From: Astrocystis sublimbata
Lineage: Eukaryota > Ascomycota > Sordariomycetes > Xylariales > Xylariaceae
DNA length: 64,000 nt
Direction of reading: 5' to 3'
Assembly (NCBI GenBank): GCA_022453515.1
Contig: JAJNNY010000044.1
Location: 248,001 to 312,000, forward strand
The notes under the pieces were generated by a model. The model ran no database searches. It had not been told where the DNA came from and was given only the letters and a program-made list of their open reading frames with translations. Every line of letters starts with the position of its first letter. The first letter of the stretch is position 1. Shown piece by piece: positions 54,466-64,000 of this stretch. Position numbers and translations under genes: made by a program.

Positions 54466-57447
54466 TCATAATCCCCTGTCCTTCAAAGCCTTGATCAGCA
54501 TCGACGCGAAGCTTTTGACGTACTGCGGCCCGATCATAGTGTAGTGTGCTCCCTGAACGCTGTGGAGCCTTGGTGGCTCACGCACGAAGTCGGCCCACCT
54601 GCTTATATGCTCACGGAGCCACTCCTCACGAGAGTTCGAAACCGCCTTGAGTGGTACGGCATGGAATACATCAATGCTGCCCACCTTCCCAGATGGGTCG
54701 TAGTCCATCGCCATGCTTTGCAGGCTGTACACAACATCAACCCAGCGCGTCAAAGCCTTTCGGTCTAGTCCCAGCTCCTTCAGGCGCGGGGTATCGGCTA
54801 TCTCCAGGACGTGCTGCATCGCGGCTGCACGTGTGAGTCCATACAAGGTCATGTTAGCTACCAAGGAATCAGAGACCTCCTCCGCCAAGAGGTCGAGGAA
54901 ATGGGCCAGGTTGAGGAGGCATGTACTCCAATCCAGCTGACGAATCCGAATCTTGATATGGGGTGGCAAATTAAAGGAACCGAGGAAGCCGACTGCTTCG
55001 CCGTCGCCTTCTAACCGCTTTGCTATCTCGAATGCTAACATGGCACCGTAGCTGTAGCCCGCAAGAGCATAAGGCCCGTGCGGCTGACGCCTCCGAATGG
55101 CGGATGCGTAAATATCGACCGTCTCTTCGATGCTGCTGAGAAACTGCTGCCCGGGCTCGAAACCAGCTGCTCGCAAGGCGAACACAGGTCTATCATCGCC
55201 GGCAAGTTGTTGCGCTAGTCGGACGAAGATGAGAACTTCGCCAACGCCCGGGTGCACTAGCCATAGAGGCGTTTTGGTCCCCTCTGGACGGAGGACTATC
55301 ACAGGGTTGTATGACTGCACCGGGGTGTCCTCGAGGTCAAGGGATTCAGGCCGGTGGACGTGGGCTTCGATGCTAGCGGCCAATGAGCGAACAGACAGGT
55401 TCTTCATTATGTTCACGACAGGAAAGTCTGTCCCAAGCCGCCTGTCTAGGCGATATTTAAGCTTCATGACGTGCATCGAGGTGAATCCGATGTCGAAAAC
55501 ACAAGTGTCAGCATGGATGTCCAGCATCTCTGCATTCGTGTCTAGGATCTCTGCGACATCTTCAATCAGCTGGATCTCGGCTTGCGTCGCCCAATTCATG
55601 TTAGATTGACGCCTGCTCTCCGCGACGCGTCGCATCGCATCCTCATTGAACTCTTGATTGGTAAATAGGTTCGCCGCTTTGACCCGCGATATCTTTCCTA
55701 GGGTGGAGATAGAGAGCTTTGCCAACGACTCCTCTAGAAGTGGAAAGACGAACGGGCACGTCCCCGTCTTGAGTAGGCACGCCCGCGTCGCCAGGCGTGC
55801 AACTATCGCAGCTGTCTCATCGCCTACCGGAAACGTATTGGGGATGTATGCGACCGTGACCTGCTCAGTGTAGGCGGTCTTGGAAGCGAATACAACTAAT
55901 CGTGAGACTTGATCGCCGAGGGCTTGTTCAATGGCATCTTGGATTTCCCCAGTCGCGATTTTGATGCCGTTGATATTGATGACATCCTTGGACCGGCCAA
56001 CAAGGATGAGGTTCCCGTTTTCATCGATGTACCCGCGGTCTCCGGTTCGGAACCAACGGTCGGTGGTGAATGCCTCGTCTGTAGCATTCTGGTTGCGATA
56101 ATACCCCCCAAAGACGACTGGACCCCGCACCTCGAGGTCACCGGCCTCGCCGGGCTCAGCCACACCGGTAACGCTTTCGGGGGAAGTGATTCGCATTTCC
56201 GCACCGTTGATGCATTTCCCCAGAGAGGCTATGTCATTTCCCTGAGTGATATCATAACTGGGACATTGTCCATTGTATATCGATCCAGCACACGTTTCTG
56301 TCATCCCGAAGCCTACAATGAGGACTTCGGTGCGGACACCAAGTCTTTGGAACAAGGCGGATACTGCTAGGCAAGTTTTGACGTCGTTTGCCTCACCGCC
56401 GGATACGATACCAAGCAAGTTAGATAGGTCCCACTCCCGATCCGCCACTTCTGACACGTCGATCGTCGAGACGAGTCGCGCGAGGAAGAAATTGGGCGCG
56501 AACGTACGAGAAACGCGGTGCCGACTGAGGAGGTCCAGAAAGATACGAGGCGATGGTACGATGTCAACCGCACTAGCATGGACCTGGCCGACGCCGAGCC
56601 ACAGCGCGAGCATATGGATCTCGATCATACCAGCAACATGATCGAGACCAATCCAATTGAGAAACGGCTGATCTGGTGGGTTCGAGCGGAGAGCGGCCTT
56701 GCCAGCAACAGCGGCTAAGACTTGGCTGTGCGTGAACTTGACAGCTTTCGCGTTTCCAGTACTGCCCGACGTCAAGAGGAGCATCATGGGCTGGTCCTTT
56801 CTCCTTTCGCTGGCTCCTTTGGTGTTCGAATGAGCGGCATCGAGATCCCTTTTGTGAGCTCCATTCAACATTCCGTTGATGGTTTCCGGGGTGTATTGTG
56901 TTTGGTCGCTCACGCGACCTACACTATTGGCCCCCCAGCCATTGGACTGAGGTGTCTCGTCACGGGGCAGACCATCTCGTGCCTCTTCAGCTAAACTTTC
57001 GACAGCCGTCAGGTGGAAATAGTGGCCGTTGCCAAAAAGAGGCAACAGTCTAGATCTGGTAAAGCAAAGAGGGGCTTGCAGCAGAGCAGACAGGGCCTTG
57101 ATGTGTTGAGATCGGTCTTCTTCTGCATTGCTGAACGGTGTTGAAATGACGGGCACGCCATCAGCAAGAAGCACGGACCAGAACCATAATATGGTATCCC
57201 AGTGATCATCGAAATGCAACAGCAGTGGCTTTCTGACTTGGAACTCGTCGAGTGACCGAACGATGGAGCTATTGCGCTTCGCCTGATGATACAAGTCGGC
57301 ATACGTGACCTGGATGGCATGGCTCGTGTTGCCTAGGAGGTAAAAGAGCATGAGTTGCTGACATGACGACTCTGCTCGACGTCTGAGAACATCTTGAAGA
57401 GTGGCACATGAAGCTACGGATGTAGAGTCGTTGCCCTTCATCTTCAA
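54466..57447 (-). CDS. NRPS-like synthetase A-T-TE, aryl-pyruvate (quinone/furanone) type
   Basis: Intact single-exon frame of 993 residues. Adenylation domain about 15-600: core A3 LLTSGSTGNAKAVKF (224-238), FLNWIGLDHVAGMIEIH (262-278), SGGEAN, A5 GFGMTETCAGSIYN (379-392), A7 WFRTGD (465-470), A8 GRSKDVININGIK, A10 Lys 585 (STLGKISR). Thiolation domain about 625-695 with carrier Ser 657 (FDIGFTSMHVMKLK). Thioesterase about 715-993 with GYSYG nucleophile Ser 799 and His 968 (QGAHYTMIG). Length and order match the family of atromentin, didemethylasterriquinone D and microperfuranone synthetases, which activate aryl-pyruvates and dimerise them without a condensation domain. A polar insert (about 156-218) precedes A3. 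The aminotransferase lies 1.2 kb downstream on the same strand. The substrate is not readable with certainty. Confidence 0.92.
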   Translation of the reverse strand: MKMKGNDSTSVASCATLQDVLRRRAESSCQQLMLFYLLGNTSHAIQVTYADLYHQAKRNSSIVRSLDEFQVRKPLLLHFDDHWDTILWFWSVLLADGVPVISTPFSNAEEDRSQHIKALSALLQAPLCFTRSRLLPLFGNGHYFHLTAVESLAEEARDGLPRDETPQSNGWGANSVGRVSDQTQYTPETINGMLNGAHKRDLDAAHSNTKGASERRKDQPMMLLLTSGSTGNAKAVKFTHSQVLAAVAGKAALRSNPPDQPFLNWIGLDHVAGMIEIHMLALWLGVGQVHASAVDIVPSPRIFLDLLSRHRVSRTFAPNFFLARLVSTIDVSEVADREWDLSNLLGIVSGGEANDVKTCLAVSALFQRLGVRTEVLIVGFGMTETCAGSIYNGQCPSYDITQGNDIASLGKCINGAEMRITSPESVTGVAEPGEAGDLEVRGPVVFGGYYRNQNATDEAFTTDRWFRTGDRGYIDENGNLILVGRSKDVININGIKIATGEIQDAIEQALGDQVSRLVVFASKTAYTEQVTVAYIPNTFPVGDETAAIVARLATRACLLKTGTCPFVFPLLEESLAKLSISTLGKISRVKAANLFTNQEFNEDAMRRVAESRRQSNMNWATQAEIQLIEDVAEILDTNAEMLDIHADTCVFDIGFTSMHVMKLKYRLDRRLGTDFPVVNIMKNLSVRSLAASIEAHVHRPESLDLEDTPVQSYNPVIVLRPEGTKTPLWLVHPGVGEVLIFVRLAQQLAGDDRPVFALRAAGFEPGQQFLSSIEETVDIYASAIRRRQPHGPYALAGYSYGAMLAFEIAKRLEGDGEAVGFLGSFNLPPHIKIRIRQLDWSTCLLNLAHFLDLLAEEVSDSLVANMTLYGLTRAAAMQHVLEIADTPRLKELGLDRKALTRWVDVVYSLQSMAMDYDPSGKVGSIDVFHAVPLKAVSNSREEWLREHISRWADFVREPPRLHSVQGAHYTMIGPQYVKSFASMLIKALKDRGL

Positions 57448-59200
57448 GGTATACTACTAGTGGTCTGCGGAAAGGGGGTCAAAGGGCTGCACGTCGATGT
57501 TAAGATAGGGAACGACAACAATTGACATATCGACAGTTGTTATTGAGGCTCTGTTGAACAACACGATATTGAACTGAGAGGCGTTGAGTCGCAACGTTCC
57601 CTTCATAATGTACCGCACGATCGCCAAGCATACTGTTCTGCCTATCCAAAAGAGACAAAAGCGATGTGTGGCGATCTCTATTAATCAGCCATTATGCACA
57701 TGATGGATTACTCCGAAAGGATGTGGGAACCAACACCACATACAGTGCATATTGGGTGTATGGCTATCAAACAGCTCGAGATTCGTAATGGATCCCTTCC
57801 CTCGCCTTGCGATAAGTGTCAATCTGTCGCGGAGTAGCCTATAGAACGCTGTCTCGTACTATGCGGATAACGGCGTCGTTTTTTCCGTGACATAATCCTA
57901 CATACAGTAAGATGATATAAGTCCTCTAATGATGTGGCGGGTATGACTGACTAGATTGGTCGTGGTTGACACCGTTTTCATGTGATACCTAGGTCACGGA
58001 CACCGCGAGCTGGCCACGGTATGGAATAGTTCTAGGTAGATGCATACAGCGACTACACAATCTAGACTCTTACTTCTCAAGCGTTTTATGTTATCACCCT
58101 GTGTTCATCACTTCTGGGACTTTGCTTCCCGAGGCATTCTGTTTGCTCCCCTCTGACTAAACTGGCCGTCGGAACACTTGGTGTTCTTGGTTGAAGAGCT
58201 ATCTACCTAGTCTTCAGCGTGGCCCTCGGGGCAGGGGTCTACTACCTGTGTCGCAGTCAACCATGTCTACCTACATTTCGCCTTACGCCACGTCAGCTCA
58301 CCTTTCCTTTCCCTCGATCATCCTTTGGGATCGATACGCCGTAGGATCAAAAGACCCCGAAGGACCTGTGGGATTGATAACCCTTCCCGGGCCATCCCTT
58401 CCTGGGGCTGACTTGCTTTTTTTCTTTTTTTTTGGGGGGGGGGGGGTGGGAGGAAACTGGGTGTGGACTCTGTGGAGGTACCCATGAGCAACGGTTGCAT
58501 TGATGATGCTCTCATTGGCAGACATACGTATGCAACTGATCAGATGCGATCGTGGTCTGCCTATTGGCTTCTATATCACCCAGATGGATGATGGGTCCAA
58601 ATCGCGCCAAGTCACCCAAAAGGTCAAATAATGGTTCCCAACTATTTTGGACTGTGATCCTCATGCATCCCGCCTTCTTGCTCGACAAGGATGTTTCTGT
58701 GTTAGTACCCAGCCCTCACCGTTGCAATCCCCGACTGTTGCGGCTCCGTCCGGCGTGGAGCCGCAATCGCCGCCCATATCTGCGGTACTACCTGGGTATG
58801 CGTTGGAGATTTGCCCGCAGATGAGCGACGCACTGTCCCTTCCCGTGTTCCCCGCAAACCATCGCTTAACAGCCCGGAATTATTGCATGAATTATCTGCA
58901 CCGGGCTGGATTGAAAAGTCCTAACATGAGATTGAGGTACCTAGATTCGATGTACCGTGTTGACCATGCAACTACTTTTAAATGAATATGCTTACATCTC
59001 TTCCATGAGCCCTGAGCCTCGAGGAAGAAGCAGCAGTCGAATATTGAACCTAGGGCGAGTGAAGGTAAAATGCTGCTTTGACATCAGATAGCTGACCTGG
59101 AGGCTCCAAGTCCTAGCGTACCTTAGCGGTAGGCTCTCGTGAACCACAGTCATGAAGACTCGCCATCTACATCACGGCGCGTGGATAACGTTATTCCGAA
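57448..59200. other. Upstream region of the NRPS-like gene, no gene recognised
   Basis: GC-balanced. Frames at 58191-58487 and 58552-58985 lack recognisable domains. It contains the NRPS-like promoter at its left end and a T9-G13 tract at 58425-58446. Confidence 0.45.
58425..58446 (-). repeat. Homopolymer junction (C13-A9 on minus strand)
   Basis: Nine T followed by thirteen G on the plus strand. On the minus strand it is C13 then A9, the same order as at 45031-45069. Confidence 0.8.
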
Positions 59201-59765
59201 TCTAATCTTTTTATTTAAAATAGCCTATCCCGTTGTTTTTTATATAAAAAACTATTCGCTAATCGGAATATCTTAATACAGTATTTAAACGCCTTTTATA
59301 CTAATAAAACAACCTTTAGCCAGTTATTTTTATACCCCGAGTGTTAGTCTATAGGACTAGAAGAGATATCGATTAGTAGTGCTCGTTAATAAAGCAACCA
59401 TATCGAAAGGGTATATAGAAAAGCGCATACGCCTAATTGGAGTTTTAAATAGAACCCTTTAGTAAAGCTTTACTATCTCTGCCCTTCTGAGCTCGCTATT
59501 AAAGCTGGGCTATTCAGTCACTTAAACCGCCACGTTTGAAATAGATCTTCCTTATAGCCTATCATTTGCCGGATCTGCCTTGATATTTTCTTTAATAATG
59601 CCTGGGCTTAGCTATAGCACTTAAAAGCTCACTACTTGCATTTTATATAGATATGCCCCTTATGCGGTCACATATGCTCTATGTCGAGCGGGTTAACGAG
59701 GCATTTTATTTTAAATCATACCTAAGACTTTTAACGTTCTTTCTAGTGCTTTATTTACAAATATA
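59201..59765. other. AT-rich flank of the Tan1-like element
   Basis: AT-rich, stops in all frames, no recognisable gene. Confidence 0.45.
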
Positions 59766-60119
59766 ATAATACTAACATATTACATAAGTGAGTTAGTCAC
59801 CTAATTAACTCGGTTACTTTTTCTAACCTTCCTATACCTTAATATTTAATCGCGTTTTTTTTAATAATTAAATATGTAATCTATTCCCTAAGAAGCTTGT
59901 ATTAATCTCGCGATTACTGCGATTTAAAAAAACCCGCGCTTTTTTATTCGAAAGGCTGCTAAGCACTACCAAGTTCCCTTTTCGATACTTCGCAACCAAT
60001 ACTCAAATAAAATACGCCCACGAATAGAAGTCCGTCCTCCTAAGCAAAAACTTACGGAAATCGAAAAGTAAGTTATTTTCGATAGGATAATAGACCTGGA
60101 TTCGCGAGCGTTTCCCCCC

Positions 60120-61228
60120 GGCTTCGAAATGTGGAAGAAATAGCTAATATCCTCCTACGCGAACGCGACGCGACCCCGGTCGGCAAGAACTGGGCTTCGA
60201 ACTTCGTACGCCGCCGCCCTGAACTAAAGACGCGCTTTAATCGTAAAATCGATTACTAGAGGACCTTCTACGAAGATCCTAATATATATCGCAAGTGGTT
60301 TCGGACGGTGGCGAACATAATTACCGCGTATAGTATCCACAAGGACGATATCTATAACTTCGACGAGACGGGGTTTATAATGGGTATAATACTGTTGGGT
60401 ATGGTTATAACTAGTACTAAACAACGCGAAAGGCCTTGCTAAGCATAGTAAGGCGATCGAGAATAGTTTATAGCTATTCAAGCTATTAGTGCAAATAGTT
60501 TTATTATACCTGCTTATATTATCTTAGCGGGGAAAACCCACCTAGTATTATGGATTTATAATAACCCTTTACCTCCTAATTAGCGAATTATAGTTATAGA
60601 TAATAATTAAACAACTAATAAAAAGGGTTTAAAATAGGCAGAGCATTTTAATTTATATCCTAAAAATCGAACAAAGGGTATAAAACGCCTCCTTATTTTA
60701 TATAGTTACAAAAGCCACTATTCGATAGAATTCAACAAATATCTTAAGTCTATTAGCGTAATTCTATTCTATATGCCTGCCTATTCGTCCTATAAGCTCT
60801 AGCCTTTAGATGTTTCCTGCTTTTCCGTTTTAAAAAAAGCGTATAGCGAGTTTATTAAGGAACTAATACGCCGCTATCAAACCCACGTTACAAAGGAGGA
60901 TTTTTTATGCGGTTTCTACGTTGCGTACTAGAAGGCTTTTCAGCCCGAAATTATACAGTCAGGTTTTAGAGCCGCTAGACTTGTCCCTTTCGATCCTGAA
61001 AGTGTAATTTCGGCGTTGGATATTAGTCACGTTGCTAGAACGCCGTCGCTAGAGCCCGAATTACCTACCACCCCTTGGGTTTCCAAAACGCCTACCACTA
61101 TTAAAGAAGCTGCTTCCCAGTCTGTTTATATTAAAAACAGAATCTCGAGATATCTAAATAGCTCCCCAATATTAATTATGTTGAAAAGTTCGAAGTTTCT
61201 CGAGGTTATAGGGCATTCGCCACTATAA
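60120..61228 (+). pseudogene. Tan1/Fot-type transposase, eroded
   Basis: Blocks in order: GKNWASNFVRRRPELKTRFN and KIDYQRTFYEDP (CENP-B-type HTH end), DDIYNFDETGFIMG (first catalytic Asp), after a frameshift IPAYIILAGKTHLVLWIY, IVIDNN (second Asp changed), PLDVSCFSVLKKAYS, then GFRAARLVPFDPESVISALD and TPSLEPELPTTPWVSKTP, the C-terminal signature of the Tan1 family. Several TAA/TAG codons. The last 70 codons are open. Confidence 0.75.
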
Positions 61229-61702
61229 ATAAGGGGTTATAGGGAAGTAATAGCTAAGGCTGAGCACCTGATAAGGGCTATAGTGGAGTGTAGTTATAGG
61301 TGATGTATTGACTACTGTTGAGACTCTTAAGGAGAGGAAAGGAAAAATTATTTCCAAGTGGGGGGGAAGCCCCCTATATGTATACAATTCACCCCCCTAC
61401 ACCCTTCAGGGCCCCTGGAAGCCTTACAGGCCTTCAGAGCCCTGTATTCCACGATTTCTAGGGCCGTATTGCGTGCTATTGGCCCACCGTGGTGAAATAC
61501 GGTGAAATATGGTGTAAAAATGGTGCAATATAGCGTATTTGCACTTCAACAAACCTTAATTCAGTGTTTCTAGTGGTTTCCACGCCCCTGTAAACCTTAA
61601 AAACACCACTATATGCGTCATTAACTCCTTAAAATGAGGGGTAACGGCGTTTTTAAGCCTAAAAACGCCGTTTTCACGAGGAGAGACCCCTGTAAACCCC
61701 TT

Positions 61703-61727
61703 ACTACGGGGGGCTACCCCCCGTAGT
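61703..61727. repeat. 11-bp perfect palindrome with CTA loop
   Basis: ACTACGGGGGG, loop CTA, then CCCCCCGTAGT. It lies inside the 3' non-coding part of the Tan1-like element. Confidence 0.8.
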
Positions 61728-62689
61728 TCCTTGCTCCGTGCATAATCACGGGCGTCATGGGTACCCTGATGGGTTTTTTACAGGCCGCGCGGCCCGTAAT
61801 TCACTGAAATACAGAAGGCTAACCCCTGTAAATGAGGGGGTTCTGCATATTCTAGTACGTCATGACGGTATTTCGCTATTTCCAGGGCCCGATAGGGACC
61901 TTACGACCCCTATAAGGTCCTTATAGTGAATATTCAGCTTTTATAGGTGCATACTGCCCTAATAACTGAATAATATGCTATTATAGAGGTTAAAACACCT
62001 TATAAATACATATTATACCTATGAAATAGATATTTATGTATTTATTAGGGCTATAGGCAGTTAGCGGGGTAATAACCCCTTTAACTATATATATAGCCCA
62101 CTATATTATAGGTGGTAAATTTTGCCATTTTCTAGCAAAATTTTAACAAATTATTAAAGCCTGCATTTAATTATTAAAGGCTATATATAAGTTAATAGAC
62201 AAGGTAGCTATTTTAAAGAAAGATATAGCTAAGCTTTAAAAAACCATTTATATATTTTCTAAACGCTGGAGAACTCAAAAAAAAGGTTTATAATATAAAG
62301 GATCACTTACTGTAGCCGAAAACAATGATCTCTGGGCCAAGAAAGAAGGTGATAGTAAGGTAGTCGAAAAAAAAGGCGAAGGTAGTCGTCTTGCAAAAAG
62401 GGCTCGGGGCGGTCCCCGGCGTTGTGGCATATACAGCAACACCGGGCATAATGCGCGCATATATGAAATAGATATAGATAGTAATACCGAAGCGGATTCC
62501 GATTAATTTTAATTGATTTTAATTTATTATAGTTAATTTATTTTAATTATACGTGATTATATCAGAAAAAGTGACCGAGTTAATTAGGTAACCAACTTAT
62601 TTATATGATATGTTAGTACTATTTATATTATTAACAGCTTCTCGTCCTAGTATATATATCTAATATTAATTTATAGTAAATAGGCTTAT

Positions 62690-63760
62690 CTAAGCTAAAG
62701 TAATAGCAACCGGTACCTATTAATATGCCCGGAAAAAAATAATAAAGAAGATACTATATTAAACCAGCCGTTAGCCAACTAAATTTAAAATTATAAGATA
62801 TTTAACCGATATTATATTTATAAATACAAGTAATAGTAACGTTTTTTAATTATATCTAGTATACCTAGGAGCCCGTTTTTATATCCCGGGTTAACTGCAG
62901 CTATAAGTAAATCAATAGACTCCTTTATAACTAAAACCTTATATAAACTAAATAATAATACTTTTAAGCGGAGTTTTTAATTTAATTATAATTAATCTAA
63001 AAGATCGTAATTTTTAATAAACTTATTTTATATTAATCGTATAGAATCAGGGGGTACACTTATGCTAATAGAACTAATTAATCCAGCTCTTTATAATAAC
63101 CGAGATTTAACGTACTTAATAAAAAACGTTCATAAGTCTATAAACAATCCGGGCTTTAATTTCTAATAACCCGATTTTATAAATATTAATAAATATTACG
63201 TAGTTAATTATATATTCAAGCGTTAAAACAAGAACCTTTTTTTCTTATAATAATTAGAAAACGGGAGCTATTAATAGGTTTAATAGAAGGATATTAACGC
63301 TAACTTGGTTTAGAGTTTTAAAAAGAATTATATAAGAATTCTTTTCGGAGTGGATAAGGTATTAGTTACTTAGAAGCGATATAGAAAGATCAAGTACTAT
63401 ATTTATTAGTATAGCTATCTAGTAGAAAAGGATATATAGGTTTTAGAAAAATAGTTAAACCTAGAGCTAATAAAGAAACATAAACTAACAAAAACTATAA
63501 TAAAAAAGCAAAAAAGATATTAAGCAAGTATTACAGATTAATTATATAAAAGGCTAGTTAGGTAGGCTAAGCAGAGCTACGGGCTAAATAGTATAAAGAG
63601 ATCTAAGGATTTCTATATATAAAACGATATTTAGTTATATAAACCGAGATTATGTAATACTCTCGAAAGGTTTACCTATAAAGGACGAGCGAACAGTATA
63701 GGAAATGCTCCTCTATATTATCATAGTTGTCTAGACGAGACAAGCGAGCAAGGTAAATAA
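62690..63760 (+). pseudogene. Unrecognised RIP-eroded frame of about 350 codons
   Basis: From about 62725 one plus-strand frame continues to about 63755 without indel and with only TAA/TAG stops. Blocks: NNKEDTILNQPLAN, RSPFLYPGLTAAISKSIDSF, INRIESGGTLMLIELINPAL, YNNRDLTYLIKNVHKSINNP, ILFGVDKVLVT and KPRLCNTLERFTYKGRANS. No family recognised. It must be the remains of a full protein-coding gene or transposon ORF. Confidence 0.5.
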
Positions 63761-64000
63761 TAGATAATAGATAAAAGAAAAACTTGTTACGAAGGAACAC
63801 GCATTATAAGGACGACCACTACCACTCTAGATTGTTTTCTTTTCTCGTTGTCTCTCTCTTGCTGCTTACGTAAGAAGGATCACGTGATGGCTCACTGGAT
63901 CACAGTAATCCAGACTCACCAGATCGCGGTAATCCAACATCACTACTCTTGTTTCTTATATTTCCTATGTCTTTATAATGATCATATTTTCTCCTGTATC
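63761..64000. other. Window end, no gene recognised
   Basis: Contains a short imperfect tandem repeat around 63898-63945 (GATCACAGTAATCCAGACTC and GATCGCGGTAATCCAACATC). Confidence 0.4.

Larger units (their letters stand above)
59766..62615 (+). mobile_element. Tan1/pogo-like DNA transposon with about 55-bp terminal inverted repeats
   Basis: The left end (TACTAACATATTACATAAGT onward, to about 59825) and the right end (about 62566-62615) are imperfect reverse complements with shared blocks TACTAACATAT, ACCTAATTAACTCGG and ACTTTTTCT. The plus-strand interior encodes an eroded pogo-type transposase ending near 61230. Downstream 61250-62500 is non-transposase DNA with repeats of CCCCTGTAAA and a 25-bp palindrome. 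Size is about 2.85 kb. Exact end and target duplication (probably TA) need alignment. Confidence 0.72.

Noticed and set aside
58298..58525. Proline-rich minus-strand ORFs
   Set aside because: Translation of the T9-G13 tract in two frames, with no domain.
1..64000. Starship-type giant transposon (tyrosine recombinase captain) carrying the window
   Set aside because: I looked for a captain-like recombinase and found none; the cargo-like gene mix alone is not evidence.
1..64000. Telomere proximity, suggested by the RecQ fragment
   Set aside because: No TTAGGG/CCCTAA array is present in the window.
1..64000. CRISPR array, rRNA or tRNA genes
   Set aside because: No regularly spaced repeats and no convincing cloverleaf or rRNA sequence seen; this is eukaryotic DNA.

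Overview
The window looks like accessory DNA from a filamentous ascomycete (Pezizomycotina; Eurotiales is possible but unproven). The evidence is short introns of about 45-70 nt with GTANGT donors and CTAAC/CTAAT branch points, Tad-like LINE and Fot/pogo-type DNA transposons, FunK1-type kinases, fungal HNH proteins, an F-box/ankyrin gene and an NRPS-like gene. Much of it is AT-rich and carries the signature of repeat-induced point mutation (RIP). Long reading frames survive without frameshifts but are littered with TAA/TAG codons where CAA/CAG, CGA or TGG would be expected, and key residues are lost by C-to-T or G-to-A changes.

Layout. 1-4628: an eroded P-loop ORF and the N-terminal half of a FunK1 kinase. 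4629-7710: the 3' part of a LINE (endonuclease, RT, RNase H, AAT tail). 9552-11327: an eroded ubiquitin C-terminal hydrolase with an unrecognised C-terminal extension. 11875-13812: a Fot-like element inside an F-box/ankyrin gene. 17-28 kb: mostly GC-normal DNA with an alpha/beta hydrolase, two membrane proteins, a Ras-like GTPase split by a second Fot-like element (22565-24407), a two-exon gene and foldback sequences. 28-45 kb: eroded and broken genes (an unknown 415-codon frame, HNH fragments, a SANT/Myb-like gene, a zinc-finger gene, a RecQ helicase) and an inverted repeat pair. 45.7-50.1 kb: an HNH relic, the C-terminal half of a FunK1 kinase and the 5' half of a LINE. 50.3-51.1 kb: fragments of a TPR protein and a cell-wall protein. 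51.5-57.4 kb: an intact two-gene biosynthetic locus. 59.8-62.6 kb: a Tan1-like transposon with long terminal inverted repeats. 62.7-63.8 kb: another eroded frame.

Two observations stand out. First, the FunK1 halves and the LINE halves are reciprocal. FunK1 N-half joins LINE 3' half at 4625-4628, and LINE 5' half joins FunK1 C-half at 47931-47934 on the opposite strand, both at the 4-bp sequence CACG. Inverting the 43.3 kb between them restores one FunK1 gene and one LINE, so the window records a large inversion (or an assembly error with that form). Second, the only clearly intact pathway genes are an A-T-TE NRPS-like synthetase of the aryl-pyruvate (quinone/furanone) type and, 1.2 kb downstream on the same strand, a seven-exon ACC-synthase-like PLP enzyme whose exons splice to exactly 470 codons. 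The simplest reading is that the PLP enzyme makes an aryl-pyruvate that the synthetase activates and dimerises, but the substrate and product cannot be read from sequence.
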